Source: Myxococcota bacterium
GTDB lineage: Bacteria; Myxococcota_A; UBA796; JAFGLY01
Assembly (NCBI GenBank): GCA_024276675.1
Contig: JAJRWT010000063.1
Span: forward strand, 215,024-279,023
Length of the DNA: 64,000 nt
Reading direction: 5' to 3'
Below the pieces are notes generated by a model that saw only the letters and a list, made by a program, of their open reading frames with translations, was not told where the DNA came from and ran no database searches. Numbering within the stretch: the first letter of the stretch is position 1; every line of letters begins with the position of its first letter. Both the position numbers and the translations under genes were made by a program. Positions 7,852 through 16,390 of this stretch are shown piece by piece.

Positions 7852-8586
7852 TCAGGCTATCTCATCCTTCAACAAGGACTGCAGTTTCTTACGGGCATAG
7901 AAGAGGCGGCTCATCACGGTACCTTCGGGGATCTCCATGGTGTCGGATATTTCCTTGTAGGAGAGACCTTCGATCTCGCGCAGCAACACCACCTGCCTCT
8001 GCTGGGGGGTCAACTTCTGCATGGCCTGCATGATTCGCTGATATAGACGCTGCCGTTCCAGGTCTCGCCCTGGATGACGATGGAGATGATCCGCGGTCCA
8101 GGTGTCGTTGGCGGCTTCACCAGAGTCCAATCGATCATCGAACTCGGTTATCTGGACTCGCCGCACCTTGCGCAGATGGTCGATTGTCACGTTCATGGCG
8201 ATGCGGTAGAGCCAGGTATGGAAGCTGGCCTCTCGCCTGAAGCCCTTGAGGTTTCGGTAGGCCTTGACAAATGCCTCCTGCACCAGATCCCTGGCATCTT
8301 CACGGTTACGCACCATTCCGTATACAAGAGCGTAGACGCGCCCCTGGTACCTTTCAACCAGCCCCCTGAAGGCGGTGACGTCGCCATCACGCACCAACTC
8401 CACAAGGTCCAGATCCCCCAGGTCTTTGGAGGCATCTGGCTCTTCCGCCGGCTGGCTCGGCTGGCTCCCCCCCCCATCGATGCCCCCCTCGGAGGCGACA
8501 GCAGCAGCCAGCAGCCCGCCGGGACCGGTCAGCGGAGTGAAACCCATGCCAGAACCCGTGAAGGTCCACGTTCCTGGATTGTTCAT
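7852..8586 (-). CDS. ECF-family RNA polymerase sigma factor (RpoE-like)
   Basis: 244-residue sigma-70 family factor of group IV. Region 2 spans about 62-140, with DARDLVQEAFVKAYRNLKGF and FHTWLYRIAMNVTIDHLRK (core binding and -10 recognition). Region 4 spans about 185-240, with LTPQQRQVVLLREIEGLSY and a helix-turn-helix at EGTVMSRLFYARKKL. A Gly/Pro-rich extension of about 55 residues precedes region 2 and is unusual. The ATG at 8586 is chosen because AAGGAG lies six bases upstream. The ATG two codons earlier abuts the Shine-Dalgarno. It heads an operon with an anti-sigma-like membrane repeat protein and an exported protein. Confidence 0.95.
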   Translation of the reverse strand: MNNPGTWTFTGSGMGFTPLTGPGGLLAAAVASEGGIDGGGSQPSQPAEEPDASKDLGDLDLVELVRDGDVTAFRGLVERYQGRVYALVYGMVRNREDARDLVQEAFVKAYRNLKGFRREASFHTWLYRIAMNVTIDHLRKVRRVQITEFDDRLDSGEAANDTWTADHLHRHPGRDLERQRLYQRIMQAMQKLTPQQRQVVLLREIEGLSYKEISDTMEIPEGTVMSRLFYARKKLQSLLKDEIA

Positions 8587-8699
8587 AGTCATCTCCTTCG
8601 ATTGATGTTCTCGCCCGTCGAGGCCCAGGAGTACGAATGGTGGTGAAACCCGATGACGACAGGTGGCAGCCATTGTCGTGGAAAAACAGCACGAATACG

Positions 8700-8712
8700 G
8701 GAAAAGTTTTCC
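8700..8712. promoter_or_regulatory. perfect palindrome upstream of the ECF sigma gene
   Basis: GGAAAAGTTTTCC is a 6+1+6 perfect inverted repeat 114 bases upstream of the sigma-factor ATG, in the gap between polA and the sigma gene. It has the size of a dimeric repressor operator. No binding protein can be named from the sequence. Confidence 0.3.
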
Positions 8713-8720
8713 AGCCAATA

Positions 8721-8747
8721 ACCCAAAAGCGCATTCAGGAGTCCCCA
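8721..8747 (+). repeat. dispersed 26-bp repeat, copy 1
   Basis: The segment CCCAAAAGCGCATTCAGG-AGTCCCCA is nearly identical to 63534-63558, with one substitution, one missing base and 16 consecutive identical bases at the right end. It lies between polA and the ECF sigma operon, next to the palindrome at 8700-8712. The function is unknown. Confidence 0.5.
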
Positions 8748-8854
8748 ACAAGGCCATACTTTACGGAATACTGGGCCAAATACACACTGCGATGCCCACC
8801 ACCACCAGCCAACGACAAGCGAGCCCGGGGCCATCACGGGAGCCAGCCCGGGAC

Positions 8855-11530
8855 TCAATGGGCTTCATCCCAGTTGGCCCCTTCTCCGGTGTCCACCTTC
8901 AACGGTACAACCAGTTCGACTGCCGAGACCATCTCCTCTACCACCTTGGCACGAACCTGCTCCATGTCATTCTCCGGTACCTCCAGCAGGAGTTCGTCGT
9001 GAACCTGCAGCAGGATGCGCGTCTCCGGGTGCTGGGCTCTCAGGCGATTGAAGACCTTCGCCATGGCGATCTTCATGATATCGGCGGCCGTGCCCTGGAT
9101 GGGAGTGTTTATGGCGATTCGTTCCGCCGCCTCGCGTTCGTGCCTCAGACGAGCATCCAGGTTGGGAACCGGTCTCTTCCTGCCGAAACGAGTGACGGCA
9201 TGGCCTGTATCACGAGCCAGCCGGATCGCCCCGTCGATGTAGGCCTTCACCCGCGGATAGCGTAGAAAATAGTCCTGGATGATTTCGGCGGCTTTCCGCC
9301 TTGGAATACCAAGATCCGACGAAAGCCTGAAGGCGCTCATTCCGTATATGATTCCGAAATTGACGGCCTTGGCGGCCCGGCGCTGTGCCGCGGAGACCAG
9401 CCCGGGAGCCACTCCGAACACCTCGGCGGCAGTCCGCCGATGGATGTCCTCGCCTTCCTGGAAGGCCTGTACCAATGGGCCCTCACCGCAATAGTCCGCC
9501 AGCACCCGCAGCTCGATCTGTGAGTAGTCCGCCGAGAGGAAACGATATCCGGGTTCCGGCACGAAGCATGATCGGATCCTCCGGCCTTCCTCGGTTCTGA
9601 CGGGAATGTTCTGCAGGTTGGGTGAGTTGGATGCCAGGCGGCCGGTGGCGGCCACGGCTTGGTGGAAAGAAGTGTGTACGCGCCTGTCCACTGGATTGAT
9701 GCAGTCGATCAAGGATTCAACGTAGGTTCCCCTGAGCTTTGTAAGGCTGCGGTAGTCCAATACCAGGGCCGGCAGGGGGTCCACGGCAGAGAGGGCATCG
9801 AGAGTCCGAGCGTCGGTGGAGCGACCCGTCTTGGTCTTTCTCTGCACCATCAAGCCCCGCTCGTCGAACAGCACAACGGCCAACTGCTTGGGAGAGTTCA
9901 CGTTGAAAACATGACCAGCCATCTGGAATATCTCGCCTTCAACGGCTTGTATTCTCTGGTCCAGGTCCCCGGCTACCGACCGCAGGGCATCGGGATCCAG
10001 CTTGATTCCCGCCAGCTCCATGTGAGCCAGCACTGGCAGGACGGGAAGTTCCACATCTCTGAAGAGCCCGCTCATCCCGACGGCTTCCAGCCTTGGCGAG
10101 AGCAGGCCGTCCAGCAGCCAGGCGATGTGGGCGTCTTCGGCGGCGTAACGAGTGGCCCTGTCCACGGGTACCATGGAAAAGTCCGCGCCGTTTCCCAGGC
10201 CATCCAGGGCCTGCTCATAGCTGATCATCCGGTGGCCAAGGTGCCTTAAGGCGAGATCGTCCAGCCCGTGCCTGTCGCGATTGGGCTCCAGGAGGTGGTC
10301 GGCGATCATGGTGTCGGAGACCACGCCATTCAACTGTATGCCCGCCATGCCCATGATCTCCATGTCGAACTTGAGATTCTGCCCCACCTTGCCAACCGCC
10401 GGATCTTCCAACAGCGGAGCCAGGAGGCGAAGCACCTCGCCGCGATGAAGGCAAGGACCCTCCTTGTGCGCGATGGGCAGGTACACGGCATCCTGGGGTG
10501 CGTCGGACCAGCACAGGGACAGACCAACCAGCTCTGCCTTCAGGGGATCCAGCGAAGTGGTTTCGGTGTCGAAGGCAAAACGCCCCCCGGTTCCACATGA
10601 GTCGATGACCTTTCGCAGCTCGGCCAGATCCTTGATGGTGCGATAACGATCACGCTCAACCGCCGACACCGCCTGAGAACCGGCCAGGCCCAGCGTTCTC
10701 AAATGGCTCGTGAAACGCAGCTCCGTCAGGACCTTCGAGAGGCGGGCTTTGTCAGGACCCCTCCATGCCAGATCCTCCAGGCCAAGCCCCATGTCGAGGT
10801 CCGTTGCTATTGTGACCAGTTGCCGGGCGAGTCTTGCGTCGTCCGCGTGTTTTCGAAGGTTCTCGCCCATCTTGCCCTTCACTCGCCGGGCGTTGGCCAG
10901 GATGGCATCCAGATCCCCGAACTGCTTGATGAGAGCAGCGGCCTTCTTTGCACCAACCCCGGGGATGCCCGGCACGTTGTCAGAGCTGTCTCCCCACAGG
11001 GCCAACAGATCCACAACCCTGGATGGCGACACGCCGAACTGTTGCTCCACCTGTAGCGGGCCCTTGAGGATGCGCTTGCCCTTCTTTATTTCGAGCAGCT
11101 TTACGTGGGAGCCCACCAACTGGGCGAAGTCCTTGTCTGAAGAAACGATGACCACATCGGTCTCCCGACCGGCAAAGGCCCTGGCCAAGGTACCGATGAT
11201 ATCGTCTGCTTCGTAGCCGTCTTTCACCAGGTAGCGAATGCCCCAGGCTTCGGTCAGCTCCCGGAAGAGCGGCCACTGCTCCCTGAGTTCCCGGGGCATG
11301 TCAGGGCGATGCCCCTTGTACGAGGGAAGGAGATCCACGCGAAAACTGGGCCCCTCGTCGAAGGCCACCGCCAAGAAATCCGGTTTCTCGTCGCGGATCA
11401 ACGCTTGCAACAGGTTGGCATAACCCAGCAGGGCGCCCGTGGGTATGGTCCCGGTGCTTAGCCTGGGCATAGCAAAAAACGACCGAAAAGCATGGTTGGA
11501 ACCGTCTATCAGGTAGAGCTTCCTGGTCAT
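8855..11530 (-). CDS. polA: DNA polymerase I
   Basis: 891-residue replicative-repair polymerase with all three domains. The N-terminal 5'-nuclease (about 1-290) has LIDGSNHAFRSFF, AFDEGPSFR and the helix-hairpin-helix VPGIPGVGAKKA. The 3'-5' exonuclease (about 310-500) has intact FDTETTSLD, NLKFDMEIMG and YAAEDAHIAWL, so proofreading should be active. The polymerase domain (about 520-891) has motif A DYSQIELRVLA, motif B RRAAKAVNFGIIYGMS and motif C QVHDELLLEV. The ATG at 11530 follows AAGGAGG; an upstream in-frame start would add 13 non-family residues. It removes RNA primers and fills repair gaps. A 545-base gap lies upstream. Confidence 0.98.
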   Translation of the reverse strand: MTRKLYLIDGSNHAFRSFFAMPRLSTGTIPTGALLGYANLLQALIRDEKPDFLAVAFDEGPSFRVDLLPSYKGHRPDMPRELREQWPLFRELTEAWGIRYLVKDGYEADDIIGTLARAFAGRETDVVIVSSDKDFAQLVGSHVKLLEIKKGKRILKGPLQVEQQFGVSPSRVVDLLALWGDSSDNVPGIPGVGAKKAAALIKQFGDLDAILANARRVKGKMGENLRKHADDARLARQLVTIATDLDMGLGLEDLAWRGPDKARLSKVLTELRFTSHLRTLGLAGSQAVSAVERDRYRTIKDLAELRKVIDSCGTGGRFAFDTETTSLDPLKAELVGLSLCWSDAPQDAVYLPIAHKEGPCLHRGEVLRLLAPLLEDPAVGKVGQNLKFDMEIMGMAGIQLNGVVSDTMIADHLLEPNRDRHGLDDLALRHLGHRMISYEQALDGLGNGADFSMVPVDRATRYAAEDAHIAWLLDGLLSPRLEAVGMSGLFRDVELPVLPVLAHMELAGIKLDPDALRSVAGDLDQRIQAVEGEIFQMAGHVFNVNSPKQLAVVLFDERGLMVQRKTKTGRSTDARTLDALSAVDPLPALVLDYRSLTKLRGTYVESLIDCINPVDRRVHTSFHQAVAATGRLASNSPNLQNIPVRTEEGRRIRSCFVPEPGYRFLSADYSQIELRVLADYCGEGPLVQAFQEGEDIHRRTAAEVFGVAPGLVSAAQRRAAKAVNFGIIYGMSAFRLSSDLGIPRRKAAEIIQDYFLRYPRVKAYIDGAIRLARDTGHAVTRFGRKRPVPNLDARLRHEREAAERIAINTPIQGTAADIMKIAMAKVFNRLRAQHPETRILLQVHDELLLEVPENDMEQVRAKVVEEMVSAVELVVPLKVDTGEGANWDEAH

Positions 11531-12075
11531 ATTCCTTTTCCTCCTTGATCCATGCGCGGTCATGGCCACCTTCCGGATCTCGAGAGACGATGGAAACGGC
11601 CATCACCCTCGAATGCTTCCAGGCGAGCCCTCCAGGAGCAGGTGTCGACTCCGCGGCTGTCCCAATGATAACTCCGTCGCGGCCAGGGCAATGAAATCCA
11701 TGAACTGCGGCTCTCTCAAGCCGAAGGCCAACCCAACGGCGAGTGTCTGGAATCTTGCGCAACCCGCCAGGGCAGCGCCACTGTTTCAAATGCTTGCGCG
11801 GAGCTGCGGGGCCAATGTCTGCCAGGCTCAATCCGTTGTCGTCGTGGAAGCGCCAGCCCCGGGGTCGACTACATGTGCCTCTGGAAAAAATGAGTGAACA
11901 CAGGAGTCGTTTCCATAGACATTTCGCCCCCGGGCTGCGCCCGATCTTCCAGTCGACGCCAGGAAAGCAGTTACATTTCAGCCCAGACGAAGGATCTCCC
12001 CGCCGGCCTGCAACCGGAAGCAGCTCCGGGCTCTCTCCTGCCCCACGGGGGAACAATCAATAACCGGGAGGCAAA
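11531..12075. other. 545-base intergenic region between polA and an acyl-CoA dehydrogenase
   Basis: The two flanking genes diverge here, so promoters for both must lie in this gap, but I could not pick convincing -35/-10 pairs. The open frames within it have no family resemblance and no good ribosome-binding sites. The only strong translation signal is the GGGAGG box at about 12066-12071 that serves the gene starting at 12076. No tRNA, repeat or clear terminator was seen. Confidence 0.5.
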
Positions 12076-13230
12076 ATGCAGTTTGGACCAGATGATTTAT
12101 TCAACCCTACCGAAGAACACCGCATGTTGCGTGACATGGTGGCAGACTTCGGCCAGAGCGAAGTTGAACCTCAGGCCGAGGAACACGACCGCACGGGAAC
12201 GCTGAACCGCCCCCTCTTCAAGAAATTGGCCCACCTGGGGCTGCTGGGCATCACCGTTCCCGAGGAATGGGGAGGATCGGGCATGGACGCCACCGCGGCG
12301 GTCATAGTCCATCACGAGCTATCGAGGTTCGACCCGGGCTTCACCCTGGCCTACCTGGCCCACACCATACTGTTTGTGAACAACTTCTTCTGGAGTTCCA
12401 ACGACCAGCAACGCAAGCGCTTCCTGCCACGGGTACTTTCGGGAGACACGGTGGCGGGAATGGCCATGACCGAACCAGGAGCCGGCACCGATGTCCTTGG
12501 AATGACCACCCAGGCCAGGCACCACGAGGGCGGCTACATCATCAATGGCCGCAAGATGTTCATTACAAACGGAGTAGAAGGCGACATCTTCCTGGTCTAT
12601 GCCAAGCTGGACGGTAGAGTTACAGCTTTTGTGGTAGACAGCTCCTTTCCCGGTTTCAGCAGGGGGCAGACCATCCACAAGATGGGAATGCGCGGCAGTA
12701 CGATGTGTGAACTGGTCTTTGACGACTGCCGGGTCCCGGCCGAAAACCTCCTGGGCTTCGAAGGTGGGGGGCTCATCCACATGATGCGCAACTTGGAGTT
12801 CGAACGCCTCTCATTGGCGGCCCAGAGCCTGGGCATTGCGGACAGGTGCCTGGAAATAATGATCAAGTACGCCGACGAAAGAAGAGCCTTCGGTGAACCA
12901 ATCAACAGGTTCGGCCAGATCCAGCGCTTCATCGGCAACAGCTTCGCCAAGACAGAAGCAGCTCGTTGCCTCATCTACAACGTGGCGCGCAACGTGAAGC
13001 CTACCACGCGCAACCGCATCGGCTCCGACGCCGCCAAGCTCTTCGCAGCCCGCGTGGGAGAAGAAGTCGCCGACAACGCCATGCAGGTACTGGGGGGCTA
13101 TGGCTACTGCGAAGAATACAAGGTGGAACGTTTCCTGCGCGATGCCAGACTGTTGGAAATCGGTGGTGGTACCATGGAAAGCCACCAGAAGAACCTCACC
13201 AAGGACCTGACACGGCTGATGTGCGGGTAA
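12076..13230 (+). CDS. acyl-CoA dehydrogenase, long-chain/isovaleryl type
   Basis: 384-residue FAD enzyme catalysing alpha-beta dehydrogenation of an acyl-CoA. It has the N-terminal helical domain, the FAD-loop segment AMTEPGAGTDVLGMTT, the middle beta domain, and the C-terminal helices with QVLGGYGYCEEYKVERFLRDAR. The usual Glu of the YEGTSE motif is replaced: here the sequence is IGGGTMESHQ. In LCAD and isovaleryl-CoA dehydrogenases the base sits instead in helix G, and NLEFERLSLAAQSLG supplies a suitable Glu. The substrate is therefore probably long-chain or branched. GGGAGG lies about 5 bases before the ATG. It is monocistronic in view, distinct from the SCAD-type gene at 22.5 kb. Confidence 0.95.
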   Translation: MQFGPDDLFNPTEEHRMLRDMVADFGQSEVEPQAEEHDRTGTLNRPLFKKLAHLGLLGITVPEEWGGSGMDATAAVIVHHELSRFDPGFTLAYLAHTILFVNNFFWSSNDQQRKRFLPRVLSGDTVAGMAMTEPGAGTDVLGMTTQARHHEGGYIINGRKMFITNGVEGDIFLVYAKLDGRVTAFVVDSSFPGFSRGQTIHKMGMRGSTMCELVFDDCRVPAENLLGFEGGGLIHMMRNLEFERLSLAAQSLGIADRCLEIMIKYADERRAFGEPINRFGQIQRFIGNSFAKTEAARCLIYNVARNVKPTTRNRIGSDAAKLFAARVGEEVADNAMQVLGGYGYCEEYKVERFLRDARLLEIGGGTMESHQKNLTKDLTRLMCG

Positions 13231-13386
13231 AGCCTGCTTGCCCGCCTGTACCGACTTCCGGCAGGCCCCGCTGCCTTGACGTCGTGGGCATGATATGCGA
13301 CAAGGGCCAGGTGGGCTCCAGCTCGTGTAGAGATGAATGCTCAACGAATACCACCCAGGCCATACCCATCACAGTGATCTCCGGCC

Positions 13387-13710
13387 ATGCGCCCTGTTCC
13401 TGCCATTCTGCCCATTCTTCTGCTGATGAGCTGTTCGTCCGGCTTTGAAGGCTATACAGAAGATCTATCCTGGACATCCTGCCAGAAAATGGAAGACTGC
13501 GGAGACCTGGAAACCATGGGCTGGACCCTGGAGCAATGTGCCCAGGCGTACCTCGACCTCTACTCATCATCCACTTGCGATGACTTCGACAGGGCTGCCT
13601 CCGGATCATGCCTCGACGCCATCCAGGAATCGTCTTGCGACGAATATCGCAGCGGAATCGGCCTGGAGCCCTGCGATGAAGTCTGCTACAACCAGCAAGC
13701 CAACGATTAG
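13387..13710 (+). CDS. small Cys-rich lipoprotein, paralogue 1
   Basis: 107 residues with a type II signal peptide ending in the lipobox LLMSC (Cys16), so probably lipid-anchored in the envelope. The mature part holds eight further cysteines whose spacing nearly matches the next gene: Cx5C, then x12, x12, x10, x8, x11 and x3. That predicts four disulfides in a compact helical fold. The body is acidic (TSCQKMEDCGDLETMGW). No known function. The two genes are tandem with 48 bases between them and are clearly duplicates despite low overall identity. The Shine-Dalgarno is weak. Confidence 0.75.
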   Translation: MRPVPAILPILLLMSCSSGFEGYTEDLSWTSCQKMEDCGDLETMGWTLEQCAQAYLDLYSSSTCDDFDRAASGSCLDAIQESSCDEYRSGIGLEPCDEVCYNQQAND

Positions 13711-13758
13711 CCGGTTCTCCACTTGGCTCTCGCCAATTCTCCGACGTGAGGTTGCCCG

Positions 13759-14079
13759 ATGCTCCGTCTGACCATGATTGCTCTCACGCCGATGGTGGCA
13801 TCCTGCTACTCGTTGAACACCTTCTGGGAAGACAGGGCAATGGCACAATGCCAACTCTACGAACAGTGCGGCTACCTCTCCTACGTGGGGGCCGAGACCT
13901 TCGATGACTGCTTCGAAGCCATGACAGACACAGAATATGATTGCTCTGACTACAACCAGGCAGCAGCTCGCGAGTGCGTGGAAGGCCAGGAAGCAATGTC
14001 TTGTCAGGACCTGGAAGATGGCTACTACCCCACCGCCTGCACCCAGGTCTGCACCACCATGGTGCAGGTCACGGAGTAG
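13759..14079 (+). CDS. small Cys-rich lipoprotein, paralogue 2
   Basis: 106 residues with signal peptide and lipobox VASC (Cys16), preceded by a GTGAGG box. Eight mature cysteines follow with spacing Cx5C, x13, x10, x10, x8, x11 and x3, closely matching the upstream gene. Shared landmarks are DCxxA and the C-terminal CxxVC. The partner of these proteins is unknown. Their position next to a thioredoxin gene on the opposite strand is suggestive for disulfide chemistry, but that thioredoxin lacks a signal peptide. Confidence 0.75.
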   Translation: MLRLTMIALTPMVASCYSLNTFWEDRAMAQCQLYEQCGYLSYVGAETFDDCFEAMTDTEYDCSDYNQAAARECVEGQEAMSCQDLEDGYYPTACTQVCTTMVQVTE

Positions 14080-14191
14080 CGGCTCGCATGACTGTACACA
14101 GGCCAACAGCAGATGATCACCGCATCCAGGATCCCACCAACGCGGGTTTTCCCGACGGCGAGTTATCTTCTGGTTCGGGCCAGGCAGTGTA

Positions 14192-14521
14192 TCAGAGGGC
14201 CGTGTCCACAAACTCCTGAAGCCGGTTCTTGGGCAGCGCCCCCACCTTCTGACCCACGACCTTGCCATCCTTGAACAGCAACAGCGTGGGAATGGACCTG
14301 ATGCCGTAGGTCATGGCGATCTGCTGAGCATTGTCCACATCCAGGCTACACACCTTCAAGCGGCCCCGGTATTCCTGGCTGATCTCTGCCACCAGGGGGG
14401 CTATGGCCTTGCACGGCCCACACCACACGGCCCAGAAATCCACCAGCACGGGGAGATCGGCCTTGAGGACTTCCTGGTCGAAATCCTGCTGAGTCACCTG
14501 CAGAACACCTTTACCGCTCAT
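14192..14521 (-). CDS. trxA: thioredoxin
   Basis: 109-residue cytoplasmic disulfide reductase. The catalytic motif is WCGPCK in FWAVWCGPCKAIAPL, the cis-Pro loop is IRSIPTLLLF, and the C-terminal GALPKNRLQEFVD helix is complete. Length is the family standard. ATG at 14521 is preferred, with GAGG five bases upstream; a GTG two codons earlier is the alternative. It has no signal peptide, so it acts in the cytoplasm. It converges on the Cys-rich lipoprotein pair. Confidence 0.97.
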   Translation of the reverse strand: MSGKGVLQVTQQDFDQEVLKADLPVLVDFWAVWCGPCKAIAPLVAEISQEYRGRLKVCSLDVDNAQQIAMTYGIRSIPTLLLFKDGKVVGQKVGALPKNRLQEFVDTAL

Positions 14522-14713
14522 GTTCACCTCACCTTCGATATTTACTTCAAAGCAATATCAGCCTGAACACCTATTTCCTGCCGTTGCGAGAAGCAAGGGC
14601 TGCTTACATGCTTGGTGCAGGAATCGCTCAAGCCAGCTAAATGGCTCCAGCGATAATGACGATGCCGACCTTCAATCCAGAATCCAAACCACGGTAACGC
14701 CAGGAGCATCATC

Positions 14714-16348
14714 ATTCCCACACGATCAGACATCAAGCCCCGCGGAGCAAGCCAGGCTGCCCTGGGTGGAGCCAAGCGGGAAATTCGCACACCCGAGGAA
14801 CTGCAGGGCTTCCACGAGATGCTGGCAGCGGCCCACTTCCAACAATACAGCGGCCTGCTCCGCTGCGAGTCCCCGCGTGGTTGGTATATGGCAATCCGCA
14901 CAAGGCATGGAAGAATAGCAGACATCACGGGAATACATGGCTTTCTGCAAGACATCTCTCCATCCTTGAAGGGTGAGAGTGCCCTACTGGCTGCCATCCC
15001 CCTGGCCATGCAGGCGAGCATCTCTCCCATGCAGGTTGTAGATTCCGCCCTGAACTTCCTGGTGGACAGACTGGCAAGCATGTACGGCGAAACCCGTTGC
15101 AGGTCCAGTTTTCAAGAGGCCGACCCCGATCCGGGTCATGGATTGGTCGTCCAGACCTCCATCCCTTCCATTATCGAACGCGCCCTGCGTGCTGCCAATT
15201 CGGTGACTCTCGCAGAAAAATGGCTCTCCCGGAACCGAAGCACCCCCCTGGAGCCCACTGACCTGGCCCGTGCCAGTTCCACGGGCATGGAACTGGACTC
15301 CATGGCACTTAGAGTTCTACGCCTGGCAAGAACCACAACCACGACCGAAGACTTGCTGGCCCAGGCAGCGGGCGGAAGCCCTTCGCGGCGTCGAGAGGTC
15401 CTTCACAGGCTCATGCTGCTCTTCCAACTGGGCTTGCTGGAACCTTCATCCCCACCAGCCCAACGCCATGACTCCAGGCAGCCTCCAGCCACCCGAAACT
15501 GGCCCCGCCAAGGTTCCTCCATCGCGTATCGCAGCTCCCGGAGACCGATGGATCCTGCTCCGGATGGACCACCCCCAACGGACCCTCGCATCACCCGCAT
15601 GCAAGAAGCCCTCCAAAAACTCGAATCGCAATATCCGCTCCAACGTCTCCAACTCGACAACGCCAATCGGAAGCCAGGGCGCGACGAAATCTCCAACGCC
15701 TTCAGGGAGATTTCGCGCAGATATCATCCCGACCGATACAGCGAAGCACCACCCAGAGTGGGCACTCTGGCCCAAAAATGCTTCACTCTTCTAAGCGAGA
15801 CCTACGACCGCCTGCTTCAGGACTCCGTGCTCTCCGAAGAATGGAGAAGGGTCCAGTGTACCCGCGAAGGCATCCCCTATGTTTCGCGCAAGGACCATGC
15901 CGCTTCCCGCATCTCCTTCAAACGCGGCGAGCTTCAATTCCGCAACAAAGACTACACCGTGGCAGAGGCGTGCTTCGCAAAGGCACTGGAGTTGGAACCC
16001 TTCAACTGGGAATACGTACACATGCACAGCCTGTCGGCCTTCCTGGCAGGCCAGATGCCGGCGGCAGAGGCCATCTCCAGACTTCGGGCACTGAAGCTCC
16101 AGGACAAGCCACAACAGGCGGTATTGCAAGTAACCATGGGCAGAATCGCCCGGCTCTCGGGCAGCCCGCAGAAACAGGTGATGGCCCACTTCCACAAGGC
16201 GGCGTCCCTGGATCCAGAAAACCGCGATGCTCAACGCGAGATATGGCTCCACCAGAGGCGCAGCAAGACCTCCGGCGGCAGATCCCAGGGGTTCCTGCAG
16301 CGTTTCCGTACCAGCAACAAGAGCAGCTCCCACAACAAAAAACCATGA
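14714..16348 (+). CDS. DUF4388-like/J-domain/TPR fusion protein, non-ATG start likely
   Basis: Three parts are visible. The N-terminal domain (about 30-110), with RTPEELQGFHEMLAAAHFQQ, YSGLLR and GRIADI, resembles the DUF4388 domains of delta-proteobacterial regulators. The central J-domain (about 310-370) has SNAFREISRRYHPDRYSE with an intact HPD. The C-terminal TPR-like helices (about 400-490) include ISFKRGELQFRNKDYTVAEA. Similarity to the DUF4388 fold begins before the first ATG (14819). Upstream in frame there is no ATG, GTG or TTG before a TGA near 14658, but AGGAG (14702-14706) lies seven bases before ATT at 14714. I therefore place the start at ATT, or at the ATC codons just before it. 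If ATG 14819 is used, the protein is 509 residues with a truncated first domain. Probably a cytoplasmic co-chaperone or scaffold. Confidence 0.7.
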   Translation: MPTRSDIKPRGASQAALGGAKREIRTPEELQGFHEMLAAAHFQQYSGLLRCESPRGWYMAIRTRHGRIADITGIHGFLQDISPSLKGESALLAAIPLAMQASISPMQVVDSALNFLVDRLASMYGETRCRSSFQEADPDPGHGLVVQTSIPSIIERALRAANSVTLAEKWLSRNRSTPLEPTDLARASSTGMELDSMALRVLRLARTTTTTEDLLAQAAGGSPSRRREVLHRLMLLFQLGLLEPSSPPAQRHDSRQPPATRNWPRQGSSIAYRSSRRPMDPAPDGPPPTDPRITRMQEALQKLESQYPLQRLQLDNANRKPGRDEISNAFREISRRYHPDRYSEAPPRVGTLAQKCFTLLSETYDRLLQDSVLSEEWRRVQCTREGIPYVSRKDHAASRISFKRGELQFRNKDYTVAEACFAKALELEPFNWEYVHMHSLSAFLAGQMPAAEAISRLRALKLQDKPQQAVLQVTMGRIARLSGSPQKQVMAHFHKAASLDPENRDAQREIWLHQRRSKTSGGRSQGFLQRFRTSNKSSSHNKKP

Positions 16349-16390
16349 GCACCCCAGTGCCCCAGAAATCACAGACCCCAAGAGGTATTG

